This document shows positions 48,535 through 56,780 of a DNA stretch of 64,000 nt, piece after piece. Every line of letters starts with the position of its first letter. The first letter of the stretch is position 1. This DNA is from Streptomyces longispororuber (GTDB lineage: Bacteria; Actinomycetota; Actinomycetes; Streptomycetales; Streptomycetaceae). The position numbers and the translations under genes are program-made. The notes beneath the pieces were generated by a model. The model was not told the origin of the DNA and did not search any database. It saw only the letters and a program-made list of their open reading frames with translations. The DNA is taken from the NCBI RefSeq assembly GCF_024448165.1, contig NZ_JAMOLN010000003.1, forward strand, positions 55,634-119,633, read 5' to 3'.

Positions 48535-49673
48535 CAGCGGCGCCCCTTCGGCAGGCCGAGCAGCCGCTCGGCGATGATGTCGCGCTGGATCTCGTTCGTC
48601 CCCGCGTAGATGGGGCCCGCGAGCGAGAACACATATCCCTCGGACCAGTCCCCGTCCGCCAACTCGCCGTCCGCGCCGAGCAGTTCGAGCGCCGTCTCGT
48701 GCAGTGCGATGTCGTACTCCGACCAGAACACCTTGTTCAGGCTCGACTCCGCGCCGATCCGCTCACCGGCCGCGAACCGGGACGCGTTGGCGTACGTGAA
48801 CAGCTGGTAGGCCCGGGCGCCGATCAGCGCGTCGGCCACCCGGCCCCGGAGCGCCGGGTCCGCGCCGCGCTCCCGCCACAGCCGCGCGAGCCGGTCCGCC
48901 GCGGCGAGGAAGCGGCCGGGGGAGCGCAGGGTCAGCCCCCGCTCGTTGCCCGTCGTCGACATCGCGATCCGCCAGCCGTTGCCCGGCTGTCCGATCACGT
49001 CCTCGTCCGGCACGAACACGCCGTCCAGGAACAGCTCCGCGAACGCCGGCTTCCCGTCGAGGCGGCCGATCGGCCGGACCGTGACACCGGGCGCCTTCAG
49101 ATCGAACATCAGGTACGTCAGCCCGTGGTGCGGCTTCGCCGCCTCCGGGTCCGTACGGAAGATGCCGAACGCCCGGTCCGCGAACGCCGCCCGCGACGAC
49201 CACGTCTTCTGGCCGTGCAGCAGCCAGCCGCCGTCCGTGCGCACCGCCCGCGCGCGCAGCGACGCCAGGTCGGAGCCCGCCTCCGGCTCCGACCACGCCT
49301 GCGCCCAGATCACCTCGCCGCTCGCCATCGACGGCAGCACCCGGGCCCGCTGCTCGTCCGTGGCGTGGTCGAAGAGGGTCGGCGCCAGCAGATTGATGCC
49401 GTTCTGCGAGACGCGGCCCGGCGCGCCCGCCGCGTAGTACTCCTCCTCGAAGACCAGCCACCGGAAGATGTCGGCGCCGCGCCCGCCGAACTCCCGCGGC
49501 CACGACACCACCGACCAGCGGTCCGCGTGCAGTTCGGCCTCCCACGCGCGGTGCGCGGCGAAGCCCTCGCCGGTCTCCAGGGAGGGCAGCGGCTCGGCCG
49601 GCACGTGCGCTGCCAGCCACTGCCTGGCCTCCTCGCGGAAGGCGTCCTCCTCCGGCGTGAAGTCCAGGTTCAT
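48534..49673 (-). CDS. fadE31: Acyl-CoA dehydrogenase, FadE31-like
   Basis: 379 aa. All acyl-CoA dehydrogenase regions are present (W-A-Q-A-W-S-E-P-E-A-G-S-D-L-A-S-L-R, L-H-G-Q-K-T-W-S-S, G-P-I-Y-A-G-T-N-E-I-Q-R-D-I-I-A-E-R-L-L-G-L). From memory it follows mycobacterial FadE31 (Rv3562) closely, including G-A-D-G-E-L-A-D near the end. FadE31/FadE32 belong to the KstR2 regulon and act on ring-C/D steroid acyl-CoAs. It overlaps the enoyl-CoA hydratase gene by ATGA upstream. Ala stands where MCAD-type enzymes have the Y-E-G-T glutamate. Confidence 0.87.
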   Translation of the reverse strand: MNLDFTPEEDAFREEARQWLAAHVPAEPLPSLETGEGFAAHRAWEAELHADRWSVVSWPREFGGRGADIFRWLVFEEEYYAAGAPGRVSQNGINLLAPTLFDHATDEQRARVLPSMASGEVIWAQAWSEPEAGSDLASLRARAVRTDGGWLLHGQKTWSSRAAFADRAFGIFRTDPEAAKPHHGLTYLMFDLKAPGVTVRPIGRLDGKPAFAELFLDGVFVPDEDVIGQPGNGWRIAMSTTGNERGLTLRSPGRFLAAADRLARLWRERGADPALRGRVADALIGARAYQLFTYANASRFAAGERIGAESSLNKVFWSEYDIALHETALELLGADGELADGDWSEGYVFSLAGPIYAGTNEIQRDIIAERLLGLPKGRR

Positions 49674-50527
49674 CGCGTGCCCGCCTCCTTCATGGCCCGG
49701 ACGTCCATGCCACCGAGCGGGTCGGCGGCCGTCTCCGCGTTGTGCGCGTGCGCCAGGTGGTGGAGGCCGAAGACCGCGTCCATGCCCGCGTGCAGACCCT
49801 GGAGGTCCTCCGCCTGGTTCACCGCGCGCTTGGTGAGCGCCAGGCCGAGGCGCGGCATCTCGGCCACCCGGTCCGCCAGGTCACGGGTGGCGGCCGCCAG
49901 TTCGCCGCGCGGCACCACCCGGTTCACCATCCCCACCTCGTACGCGCGGCGCGCGCTCATCCGCTCGCCGGTGAACAGGAACTCCTTCGCGATCCGCGGC
50001 GGCATCACCCACGGGTGCGCGAAGTACTCGACGCCCGGTATCCCCATCCGCACGACCGGGTCGGCGAAGAACGCGTCCTCGCTCGCCACGATCAGGTCGC
50101 ACACCCACGCCAGCATCAACCCGCCCGCCACGCACGCCCCCTGGACCGAGGCGATCACCGGCTTCGGCAGCTCGCGCCAGCGCCGGCACATGCCGAGATA
50201 GACCTCCGACTCGCGCGCGAACCGCGACTCGGCGCCCCGCTTGTCGCTGTGGTCCCACCACAGTCCGGCCCGCCGCTCGAACGGCAGGTGCGCGTCGCGC
50301 TCCGGCGTCCCGATGTCGTGCCCCGCAGAGAAGTGCTCGCCCGCGCCCGCGAGCACGACGACCTTCACGTCCGCGTCGTCCGCCGCCCGGTAGAAGGCGG
50401 AGTCGAGGGCGTACGTCATCGCCGAGTTCTGCGCGTTGCGGTACTCCGGCCGGTTCATCGTCACGTACGCGACCGGGCCCCTGACCTCGTAATGGACGGG
50501 CTGCGGTGCGGGCCGTTCTGCGGGCAT
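49670..50527 (-). CDS. Enoyl-CoA hydratase/isomerase-family protein
   Basis: 285 aa crotonase. The oxyanion-hole motifs are G-E-H-F-S-A-G-H-D-I (near 58-67) and Q-G-A-C-V-A-G-G-L-M-L (near 119-129). The position of one catalytic Glu is V-R-M-G-I-P-G-V rather than a clear E-x-x-x-G, so the exact reaction is uncertain. It is the first gene of the minus-strand fadE run, with a TetR-type site 14 bp upstream of its start. Hydration of an unsaturated ring-derived acyl-CoA is likely. Confidence 0.85.
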   Translation of the reverse strand: MPAERPAPQPVHYEVRGPVAYVTMNRPEYRNAQNSAMTYALDSAFYRAADDADVKVVVLAGAGEHFSAGHDIGTPERDAHLPFERRAGLWWDHSDKRGAESRFARESEVYLGMCRRWRELPKPVIASVQGACVAGGLMLAWVCDLIVASEDAFFADPVVRMGIPGVEYFAHPWVMPPRIAKEFLFTGERMSARRAYEVGMVNRVVPRGELAAATRDLADRVAEMPRLGLALTKRAVNQAEDLQGLHAGMDAVFGLHHLAHAHNAETAADPLGGMDVRAMKEAGTR

Positions 50528-50540
50528 CGGAATCGTCCTT

Positions 50541-50558
50541 CCCTAACAAGTGTTTGGT
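50541..50558. promoter_or_regulatory. TetR-type operator, site 1 (fadE-like/ipdF divergent promoter)
   Basis: CCCTAAC-AAGT-GTTTGGT, an imperfect palindrome. With its flank it shares 16 of 19 positions (CCTAAC-N3-TGTTTGGTAG) with the site at 62296-62313. It also fits the mycobacterial KstR2 motif AnCAAGnnCTTGnT at all but one defined position (50545-50558). It lies between two divergent catabolic transcripts next to a KstR2-like gene. Confidence 0.72.
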
Positions 50559-50568
50559 AGGTTAGCTT

Positions 50569-50673
50569 ATGAGCACGGACGGCGTCGAGGACTTCCCGGC
50601 CGGCTCCCGCGGCCGGCCGGAGCGGGAACTCCGCGGCGAGCAAGCCGAGTCGAGAGAAGAGGCGCGCGCATGA
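50569..50673 (+). CDS. Possible 34-residue leader protein coupled to ipdF
   Basis: ATG at 50569, stop TGA overlapping the ipdF ATG (ATGA). The product starts M-S-T-D-G-V-E-D-F-P and is mostly Arg/Glu. A TAGGTT box (50558-50563) ends 5 nt before the ATG, so the mRNA could begin there without a leader. It may be a real small protein, a coupling leader for ipdF, or the remnant of a deleted gene. I recognise no family. Confidence 0.4.
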   Translation: MSTDGVEDFPAGSRGRPERELRGEQAESREEARA

Positions 50674-51461
50674 CGAGGTCCACCGCTCCCGAGTACGTCC
50701 CCGGCCATCGGCTGCTCGACGGGCGCACCGCCGTCATCACCGCCGCCGCCGGCGCCGGGATCGGCGGCGCCACCGCGCGCCGCTTCCTGGAGGAGGGCGC
50801 CCGCGTCGTCATCAGCGACGCGCACGCCCGGCGCCTCAAGGAGAGCGAGCAGGCGCTCGCCACCGAGTTCGGCACCGACCGGGTCGCCGCACTCGCCTGC
50901 GACGTGACCGACGAGGAGCAGGTCCAGGCGCTGTTCGCGCACGTCGCCGAGTGCCACGGCGGACTCGACATCGTCGTCAACAACGCGGGACTCGGCGGCA
51001 CTTCGCCCCTCGCCGACATGACCGACGAGCAGTGGGGGCGCGTCCTGGACGTCACGCTGAACGGCACCTTCCGCTGCCTACGCGCCGCCCTCCGTGCCTT
51101 CCGCGACACCGGCCGCGGCGGCGTGATCGTCAACAACGCGTCCGTGATCGGCTGGCGCGCCCAGGCCGGGCAGGCGCACTACGCCGCCGCCAAGGCCGGA
51201 GTGATGGCCCTGACCAGGACCGCCGCGATCGAGGCCGCCGCGTACGGCGTACGGGTCAACGCGGTGGCGCCGAGCCTCGCCATGCACCCGCACCTGGTGA
51301 AGGTCACCTCCGCCGGACTCCTCGCCGAACTGACGGAGAAGGAGGCGTTCGGCCGGTACGCCGAGCCCTGGGAGGTGGCCAACGTGATGGTCTTCCTCGC
51401 CTCCCGCTACTCCTCGTACATGACCGGCGAGGTCGTCTCCGTCAGCAGCCAGCACGCATGA
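50670..51461 (+). CDS. ipdF: SDR-family dehydrogenase, IpdF-like
   Basis: 263 aa. Unusual cofactor loop I-T-A-A-A-G-A-G-I-G instead of T-G-x-x-x-G-x-G, then N-N-A-G, catalytic N-N-A-S-V-I-G-W and Y-A-A-A-K. The tail ends S-S-Y-M-T-G-E-V-V-S-V-S-S-Q-H-A. These features match mycobacterial IpdF (Rv3559c), which reduces or oxidises the hydroxyl of the C/D-ring acid HIP as its CoA ester. It overlaps the KstR2-like regulator gene by ATGA, so repressor and enzyme are co-translated. Confidence 0.88.
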   Translation: MTRSTAPEYVPGHRLLDGRTAVITAAAGAGIGGATARRFLEEGARVVISDAHARRLKESEQALATEFGTDRVAALACDVTDEEQVQALFAHVAECHGGLDIVVNNAGLGGTSPLADMTDEQWGRVLDVTLNGTFRCLRAALRAFRDTGRGGVIVNNASVIGWRAQAGQAHYAAAKAGVMALTRTAAIEAAAYGVRVNAVAPSLAMHPHLVKVTSAGLLAELTEKEAFGRYAEPWEVANVMVFLASRYSSYMTGEVVSVSSQHA

Positions 51462-52066
51462 GCCCCTCGCCCGAGCGGCACCGCGAACTCCTCGACACGG
51501 CGGCCGAGGTGTTCGCGGCGCACGGCTACGACGCCACCACCGTGCGCCGGATCGCCGACGCCGCAGGCATGCTCGCGGGCAGCCTCTACTACCACTTCGA
51601 CTCCAAGGACTCGATCGTCGAGGAGATCCTGCGCGGCTTCCTCGACGAACTGTGGGGCCGCTACGACACGGTGCTCGCCGCCGGGCTCGGGCCCCGGGAG
51701 ACGATGCGGGCCCTGGTCACCGAGTCGTTCCGGGAGATCGACCGGCACGGGCCCGCCGTCGCCATCTACCAGAAGGAGTCGAAGGCCCTCGCGGCCAGGG
51801 AGCGGTTCGCGTTCCTCGACGCGTCGCAGCGCAAGTTCGAGCAGACCTGGCTGACCACCCTCCAGGAAGGGGTGGCGGCCGGGGCGTTCCGCGCCGACCT
51901 CGACATCCGGCTCACGTACCGCTTCGTCCGCGACACCGTGTGGGTCGCCGCGTCCTGGTACCGGCCGGGCGGCAGACACAGCCCCGAGGAGATCGCCCGC
52001 GAATACCTGGCGATGGTCCTCGACGGGATAGCCAAGCCCCCTCACCCCCAGCACGTCAGGAGTTGA
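51458..52066 (+). CDS. KstR2-like TetR-family repressor (copy 1)
   Basis: 202 aa. The N-terminal TetR HTH reads T-T-V-R-R-I-A-D-A-A-G-M-L-A-G-S-L-Y-Y-H-F. The ligand domain contains V-A-I-Y-Q-K-E, F-V-R-D-T-V-W-V-A-A-S-W-Y-R-P-G-G and Y-L-A-M-V-L-D-G-I, all landmarks I recall in KstR2 (Rv3557c), whose ligand is HIP-CoA. It lies between ipdF (ATGA overlap) and fadA6 (6-bp gap). A probable target is the 50541-50558 site. A closely similar paralogue is at 54121. Confidence 0.88.
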   Translation: MSPSPERHRELLDTAAEVFAAHGYDATTVRRIADAAGMLAGSLYYHFDSKDSIVEEILRGFLDELWGRYDTVLAAGLGPRETMRALVTESFREIDRHGPAVAIYQKESKALAARERFAFLDASQRKFEQTWLTTLQEGVAAGAFRADLDIRLTYRFVRDTVWVAASWYRPGGRHSPEEIAREYLAMVLDGIAKPPHPQHVRS

Positions 52067-52072
52067 AGCACC

Positions 52073-53230
52073 ATGGCCGAGGCCTACATCGTCGACGCGG
52101 TCCGCACCCCCGTAGGGCGCCGCAAGGGCGGACTCAGCGCCGTCCACCCCGCCGACCTGGGCGCGCACGTCCTCACGGCGCTCGTCGCCCGTACCGGCAT
52201 CGACCCGGCCGCCGTCGAGGACGTCGTCTTCGGTTGCCTCGACACCGTCGGCCCGCAGGCCGGCGACATCGCCCGCACCTGCTGGCTCGCCGCCGGTATG
52301 CCCGAGGAGGTGCCCGGGGTCACCGTCGACCGGCAGTGCGGCTCGTCCCAGCAGGCGATCCACTTCGCCGCGCAGGGCGTGCTCTCCGGCACGCAGGACC
52401 TCGTCGTCGCGGGCGGCACGCAGAACATGTCGATGATCCCGATCGCCTTCGCGTCCCGGCAGGCCGCCGAGCCCCTCGGCCTCACCGCGGGCCCGTACGC
52501 GGGCAGCGAGGGCTGGCGCGCCCGCTACGGCGACCAGCCCGTCAACCAGTTCCACGGCGCCGAACTCATCGCGCGGAAGTGGGGCATCACCCGGCAGGAC
52601 CAGGAGGCGTGGGCGCTGCGCTCCCACCAGCGGGCCCTGCGGGCGATCGACGAGGGCCGGTTCACGAAGGAGACCGTCGCCCACGGGGACGTCACCGTCG
52701 ACGAAGGACCGCGCCGCGACACGACCCTGGAGAAGATGGCCGGGCTGAAGCCCGTTGTCGAGGGCGGCACCATCACCGCCGCCTGCTCCTCGCAGGTCTC
52801 CGACGGCGCGGCCGCGATGCTGATCGCCTCCGAGCGGGCCGTACGGGAACACGGGCTGACGCCCCGCGCCCGCATCCACCACCTCTCCGTACGCGGCGAG
52901 GACCCCATCCGGATGCTGTCCGCGCCCATCCCCGCGACCGCGTACGCGCTGAAGAAGACCGGCCTCACCATGGACGACATCGACCTCGTCGAGATCAACG
53001 AGGCGTTCGCCCCGGTCGTCCTCGCCTGGCTCAAGGAGACCGGCACCGACCCGGAGAAGGTCAACGTCAACGGCGGAGCCATCGCCCTCGGCCACCCGCT
53101 CGGCGCGACCGGCACCAAGCTGATGACGACGCTGCTGCACGAACTGGAGCGCACCGGCGGCCGGTTCGGCCTCCAGACCATGTGCGAGGGAGGCGGCCAG
53201 GCCAACGTCACGGTCATCGAGCGCCTGTGA
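52073..53230 (+). CDS. fadA6: Acetyl-CoA acetyltransferase (thiolase), FadA6-like
   Basis: 385 aa thiolase with the acyl-accepting Cys89 in D-R-Q-C-G-S-S-Q-Q, the His motif G-H-P-L-G-A-T-G and the late Cys in M-C-E-G-G-G-Q-A-N. The Q-C-G-S-S-Q-Q variant and the context point to FadA6, which performs the last thiolytic cleavage after opening of the steroid D/C rings. It follows the KstR2-like gene by 6 bp. Confidence 0.9.
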   Translation: MAEAYIVDAVRTPVGRRKGGLSAVHPADLGAHVLTALVARTGIDPAAVEDVVFGCLDTVGPQAGDIARTCWLAAGMPEEVPGVTVDRQCGSSQQAIHFAAQGVLSGTQDLVVAGGTQNMSMIPIAFASRQAAEPLGLTAGPYAGSEGWRARYGDQPVNQFHGAELIARKWGITRQDQEAWALRSHQRALRAIDEGRFTKETVAHGDVTVDEGPRRDTTLEKMAGLKPVVEGGTITAACSSQVSDGAAAMLIASERAVREHGLTPRARIHHLSVRGEDPIRMLSAPIPATAYALKKTGLTMDDIDLVEINEAFAPVVLAWLKETGTDPEKVNVNGGAIALGHPLGATGTKLMTTLLHELERTGGRFGLQTMCEGGGQANVTVIERL

Positions 53231-53279
53231 CCGAGGCCGCGCGGAGCAGGCGGAGGACACCGAGGGGAGGCGTACGCGG

Positions 53280-54074
53280 ATGAGTGAGGGACAGCGGGCG
53301 GGGCGTGCGGGACTGGTGGGAAAGGTCGCCCTGGTGACCGGCGCGGCCCGCGGGATGGGCGAGGCCGTCGCCCGCGAGCTCGTGGCGGGCGGGGCGCGGG
53401 TCGTGCTCGGCGACGTGCTCGTCGCGGAAGCGGAGAAGGCCGCCACCGGACTCGGTGACGCGGCGCGCTTCGTGCGGCTGGACGTCACCGACGCGGCGTC
53501 CTGGGCGGCCGCGGTCGAGACCGCCGTCAGCACGTTCGGCCGGCTCGACGTGCTCGTCAACAACGCGGCGATCTACACCACCGCACCGATCGTCGACGAG
53601 GATCCGGCGCAGTTGGCCCGGATCCTCGAGGTCGACCTCGTCGGCCCGTTCCTCGGCATCCAGGCCGTCGTCCCCGCCATGCGGGCCGGGGCGGCGGGCG
53701 GCTCCATCGTCAACATCTCCTCGCAGGCCGGCCTCCAGGGCATCTGGGGGCACGGCTCGTACGGCGCCGCGAAGTGGGGGCTGCGCGGCCTCAGCCGGAC
53801 GGCCGCCCTCGAACTCGGCGGCGACGGCATCCGCGTCAACGCCGTCTTCCCCGGTGCCATCGACACGGCGATGACCGCGCACCTCGGCACCACCGACCAC
53901 CCGGCCGCCGCGCTCGGCCGCATCGGAAGGCCCGACGAGGTCGCCCGGCTCGTCGCCTTCCTCGCCTCGGACGACGCCTCCTACCTCACCGGCGCCGAGG
54001 TCGCCGCGGACGGCGGCGCGTCGGCCGGCCGGCTGCCTGCGCGCGGGCAGCGCGGCACGGGGGAGCGGAAGTGA
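53280..54074 (+). CDS. SDR-family dehydrogenase resembling 3alpha/20beta-hydroxysteroid dehydrogenase
   Basis: 264 aa classical SDR: T-G-A-A-R-G-M-G (20-27), N-N-A-A-I, catalytic S-I-V-N-I-S-S-Q-A-G and Y-G-A-A-K-W-G-L-R-G. The S-Y-G-A-A-K-W-G-L-R-G-L-S stretch and the late S-Y-L-T-G-A-E-V-A-A-D-G-G resemble the Streptomyces hydrogenans steroid enzyme. Steroid activity is an inference strengthened by the Ipd genes nearby. GGGGAGG lies 9 nt before the ATG; it starts 49 bp after fadA6. Confidence 0.83.
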   Translation: MSEGQRAGRAGLVGKVALVTGAARGMGEAVARELVAGGARVVLGDVLVAEAEKAATGLGDAARFVRLDVTDAASWAAAVETAVSTFGRLDVLVNNAAIYTTAPIVDEDPAQLARILEVDLVGPFLGIQAVVPAMRAGAAGGSIVNISSQAGLQGIWGHGSYGAAKWGLRGLSRTAALELGGDGIRVNAVFPGAIDTAMTAHLGTTDHPAAALGRIGRPDEVARLVAFLASDDASYLTGAEVAADGGASAGRLPARGQRGTGERK

Positions 54075-54108
54075 CCCGCCCTGTGGCTGTGGGCCCGGCC
54101 ACGGGGAC

Positions 54109-54114
54109 CACAAT
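54109..54114 (+). promoter_or_regulatory. -10 box CACAAT before the second TetR gene
   Basis: CACAAT ends 6 nt before the GTG at 54121, with no ribosome binding site between. Leaderless start is likely. Confidence 0.35.
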
Positions 54115-54120
54115 GGGCCC

Positions 54121-54750
54121 GTGCCTACGAAGCCTGCGAAGCCCCCGAAGAAGTCCCCGTCGACGACCACCGCCGCCCCGGAGCGGCGCGGCGAGCTCCT
54201 GCACACCGCGGCCGAGGTCTTCGCCGAGCAGGGTTACAACGCGACCACCGTGCGTAAGATCGCGGACCACGCGGGCATGCTCGCGGGCAGCCTCTACTAC
54301 CACTTCGACTCCAAGGAATCGATGCTGGAGGAGATCCTGCGCACGTTCCTCGACGAGCTGTGGTCCGGCTACGACACCGTGCTCGACGCGGACCTCGGCC
54401 CGCGCCAGACCCTGGAGGCCCTGGTCACCGAGTCCTTCCGGGAGATCGACCGGCACCGCTCCGCCGTCGCCATCTACCAGCGCGAGGCGCGGGCCCTCGT
54501 CGCCCAGGAGCGCTTCGGTTTCCTCGCCGACTCCCAGCGCCGCTTCGAGAGGACCTGGCTGACCACGCTGGAGCGGGGCGTCGCCGACGGCGTCTTCCGC
54601 ACCGACCTCGACATCCGGCTCACGTACCGGTTCGTGCGCGACACCGTGTGGGTCGCCGCGTCCTGGTACAGGCCCGGTGGCCAGCACAGTCCCGAGGAGA
54701 TCGCCCGCCAGTACCTGACCATGGTGCTGGACGGAATCGCCGCACGTTGA
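54121..54750 (+). CDS. KstR2-like TetR-family repressor (copy 2)
   Basis: 209 aa. Apart from a Lys/Pro-rich N-terminal tail of ~20 residues it is very similar throughout to the repressor at 51458: the same G-M-L-A-G-S-L-Y-Y-H-F-D-S-K-x-S recognition region and the same V-A-I-Y-Q ... D-T-V-W-V-A-A-S-W-Y-R-P-G-G ligand domain. It probably arose by local duplication. It appears to have its own leaderless promoter, so it may answer to a different signal or target. No copy of the shared TetR-type site was found in its own promoter. Confidence 0.87.
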   Translation: MPTKPAKPPKKSPSTTTAAPERRGELLHTAAEVFAEQGYNATTVRKIADHAGMLAGSLYYHFDSKESMLEEILRTFLDELWSGYDTVLDADLGPRQTLEALVTESFREIDRHRSAVAIYQREARALVAQERFGFLADSQRRFERTWLTTLERGVADGVFRTDLDIRLTYRFVRDTVWVAASWYRPGGQHSPEEIARQYLTMVLDGIAAR

Positions 54751-54768
54751 GAGATCGTGCTAGGCTTG

Positions 54769-54798
54769 CTGACGTTGCAGTTTTGGTACCCATAGACT
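54769..54798 (+). promoter_or_regulatory. Candidate promoter of the cold-shock gene
   Basis: CTGACG (54769-54774), 18-bp spacer, TAGACT (54793-54798). It predicts a start near 54805, which is the first base of the hairpin below, and a ~90-nt untranslated leader. Confidence 0.45.
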
Positions 54799-54804
54799 TT
54801 ATGT

Positions 54805-54845
54805 GCGCCTGACGGGAATGTTCCTCAGGCGCATTATTGTTTTTT
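54805..54845 (+). terminator. Terminator-like hairpin in the cold-shock leader
   Basis: GCGCCTGA (54805-54812) pairs with TCAGGCGC (54825-54832), 12-nt loop, followed by ATTATTGTTTTTTG. A T-rich tail like this is rare in this GC-rich genome. It could end transcription from the TetR gene, or act as a temperature-sensitive attenuator or 5' stabiliser for the cold-shock mRNA. Confidence 0.65.
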
Positions 54846-54894
54846 GCCGGGGCGTTTCCGGAATGGGGGCTGCTACCTGTTCAAGGAGAATGAC

Positions 54895-55098
54895 ATGGCC
54901 ACCGGTACCGTGAAGTGGTTCAACTCGGAAAAGGGCTTCGGCTTCATCGAGCAGGACGGCGGCGGCGCCGACGTCTTCGCCCACTACTCGAACATCGCCA
55001 CCTCGGGCTTCCGTGAGCTCCAGGAGGGCCAGAAGGTCACGTTCGACGTGACGCAGGGCCAGAAGGGCCCGCAGGCGGAGAACATCCTCCCCGCCTGA
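54895..55098 (+). CDS. Cold-shock protein (CspA family)
   Basis: 67 aa. RNP1 K-G-F-G-F-I-E and RNP2 V-F-A-H-Y motifs are present in the single OB fold ([18 protein letters not shown]). It binds single-stranded RNA and DNA and helps translation at low temperature. AAGGAG lies 7 nt before the ATG. The next gene, after a strong terminator, is a DEAD-box RNA helicase. Confidence 0.95.
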   Translation: MATGTVKWFNSEKGFGFIEQDGGGADVFAHYSNIATSGFRELQEGQKVTFDVTQGQKGPQAENILPA

Positions 55099-55114
55099 TC
55101 ACAGCATCACCGGG

Positions 55115-55147
55115 CCGGGGCCCGCACCTTCACGGTGCGGGCCCCGG
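55115..55147 (+). terminator. 14-bp perfect hairpin after the cold-shock gene
   Basis: CCGGGGCCCGCACC (55115-55128) pairs with GGTGCGGGCCCCGG (55134-55147), 5-nt loop. No T-tract. It separates the cold-shock gene from the helicase gene. Confidence 0.8.
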
Positions 55148-55192
55148 CTCATGCTGTCCCCTGTCTTTGGAAGTCCCCGGAAGGCATGCCGC

Positions 55193-56779
55193 ATGGCCAG
55201 CTCAGCCCGCCCGTCCCGCCGCCGCGCCCCCCGTCCCGCAGAGGGTGGCAAGCGTCGCGCCCCCGAGCAGCGGCGCAGGCAACAGCCCACCCCGCCGCGT
55301 GAGTTCACCATGCCGGAGAACACCTCTCCCGCGCTGCCGCCGGTCGACACCTTCGACGCACTCGACATGCCCGCGGCCCTCCTGAAGACCCTGGCCGCGC
55401 AGGGCGTCACCGCGCCCTTCCCGATCCAGGCCGCGACGCTGCCCAACTCGCTCGCCGGCCGCGATCTGCTCGGCCGCGGCCGCACCGGCTCCGGCAAGAC
55501 CCTCGCCTTCGGGCTCTCGATGCTCGCCCGCACCGCCGGTGCCAAGGCCGAGCCGAAGACGCCGCTGGCGCTCGTCCTCGTCCCCACGCGCGAGCTCGCC
55601 CAGCAGGTCACCGACGCCCTCACCCCGTACGCCACCTCGCTGCACCTGCGGATGGCGACCGTCGTCGGCGGCATGTCGATCTCCCGGCAGGCGGGCCAGC
55701 TGCGCCGCGGTGCCGAGGTCGTCGTCGCCACCCCCGGCCGCCTCAAGGACCTCATCGAGCGGGGTGACTGCGACCTCGCGCAGGTCCGCATCACCGTCCT
55801 CGACGAGGCCGACCAGATGGCCGACATGGGCTTCATGCCGCAGGTCACCGCGCTGCTCAAGCAGGTCGCGCAGGGCGGTCAGACGATGCTGTTCTCGGCG
55901 ACGCTCGACCGGAACGTGGACCGCCTCGTCCGGCAGTTCCTCACCGACCCCGTCGTGCACTCCGTCGACCCGTCCGCGGGCGCCGTCACGACCATGGAGC
56001 ACCACGTCCTGCACGTCCAGGACGAGACCGACAAGAAGGCCGTCACGGCCCGGATCGCCGCCCGCGACGGCCGCGTCATCCTCTTCGTCGACACCAAGCG
56101 CTCCGCCGACCGGCTCGCCAAGCGGCTCCTCGCCGACGGCGTCTACGCGGCCCCGCTGCACGGCGGCCGCAGCCAGCCGCAGCGCAACCGCACCCTGGAG
56201 CAGTTCAAGGACGGCCGGGTCACCGCCCTCGTCGCCACGAACGTCGCGGCGCGCGGCATCCACGTCGACGACCTCGACCTCGTCGTGAACGTCGACCCGC
56301 CCACCGAGCACAAGGACTACCTGCACCGCGGCGGCCGCACCGCCCGGGCCGGCGAGTCCGGCAGCGTCGTCACGCTGGTCCTGCCCGAGCAGAAGCGCGA
56401 CGTGCAGCGCCTGATGCGCGACGCCAAGATCCAGCCCCGGACGACGCAGGTCCGCTCCACCGACGAGGAACTGGTGACGATCACCGGGGCCCGTGAGCCG
56501 TCCGGTGTGGCCGTCACCATCGCCGTGCCCGAGCCGACCGCTCCGGCCGCCGCCGCGAAGCCGCGCCGCTCGCGCCGCCCCCGCGGGGGCGGCTCCGGCA
56601 ACGGCGGTACGGGCCGTGCGGCCGGCGGCGAGGGCCAGCAGCGCTCCTCGGCGGCCGGGTCCGGCGGCCGGCGCCGCGCCGGCGGCGGGGCGAACGGTAC
56701 GGGCGCGGGTTCCGCGGCCGGCACCGGTGGCGCCCGGCGCGGTCGCGGCCCGCGGGGCCCCCGCAAGGCCGCCGCGTAG
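55193..56779 (+). CDS. DEAD-box ATP-dependent RNA helicase
   Basis: 528 aa. An Arg/Pro-rich N-terminal tail of ~40 residues is followed by the Q-motif region (F-P-I-Q-A-A-T-L), Walker A G-R-T-G-S-G-K-T, P-T-R-E-L-A, D-E-A-D, S-A-T and the helicase-C motif H-R-G-G-R-T-A-R-A-G. The C-terminal ~90 residues are Gly/Arg/Ala-rich, typical of RNA-binding tails. It unwinds RNA, and adjacency to a cold-shock protein suggests a low-temperature role. GGAAGG lies 8 nt before the ATG at 55193. Confidence 0.93.
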   Translation: MASSARPSRRRAPRPAEGGKRRAPEQRRRQQPTPPREFTMPENTSPALPPVDTFDALDMPAALLKTLAAQGVTAPFPIQAATLPNSLAGRDLLGRGRTGSGKTLAFGLSMLARTAGAKAEPKTPLALVLVPTRELAQQVTDALTPYATSLHLRMATVVGGMSISRQAGQLRRGAEVVVATPGRLKDLIERGDCDLAQVRITVLDEADQMADMGFMPQVTALLKQVAQGGQTMLFSATLDRNVDRLVRQFLTDPVVHSVDPSAGAVTTMEHHVLHVQDETDKKAVTARIAARDGRVILFVDTKRSADRLAKRLLADGVYAAPLHGGRSQPQRNRTLEQFKDGRVTALVATNVAARGIHVDDLDLVVNVDPPTEHKDYLHRGGRTARAGESGSVVTLVLPEQKRDVQRLMRDAKIQPRTTQVRSTDEELVTITGAREPSGVAVTIAVPEPTAPAAAAKPRRSRRPRGGGSGNGGTGRAAGGEGQQRSSAAGSGGRRRAGGGANGTGAGSAAGTGGARRGRGPRGPRKAAA

Positions 56780-56780
56780 C

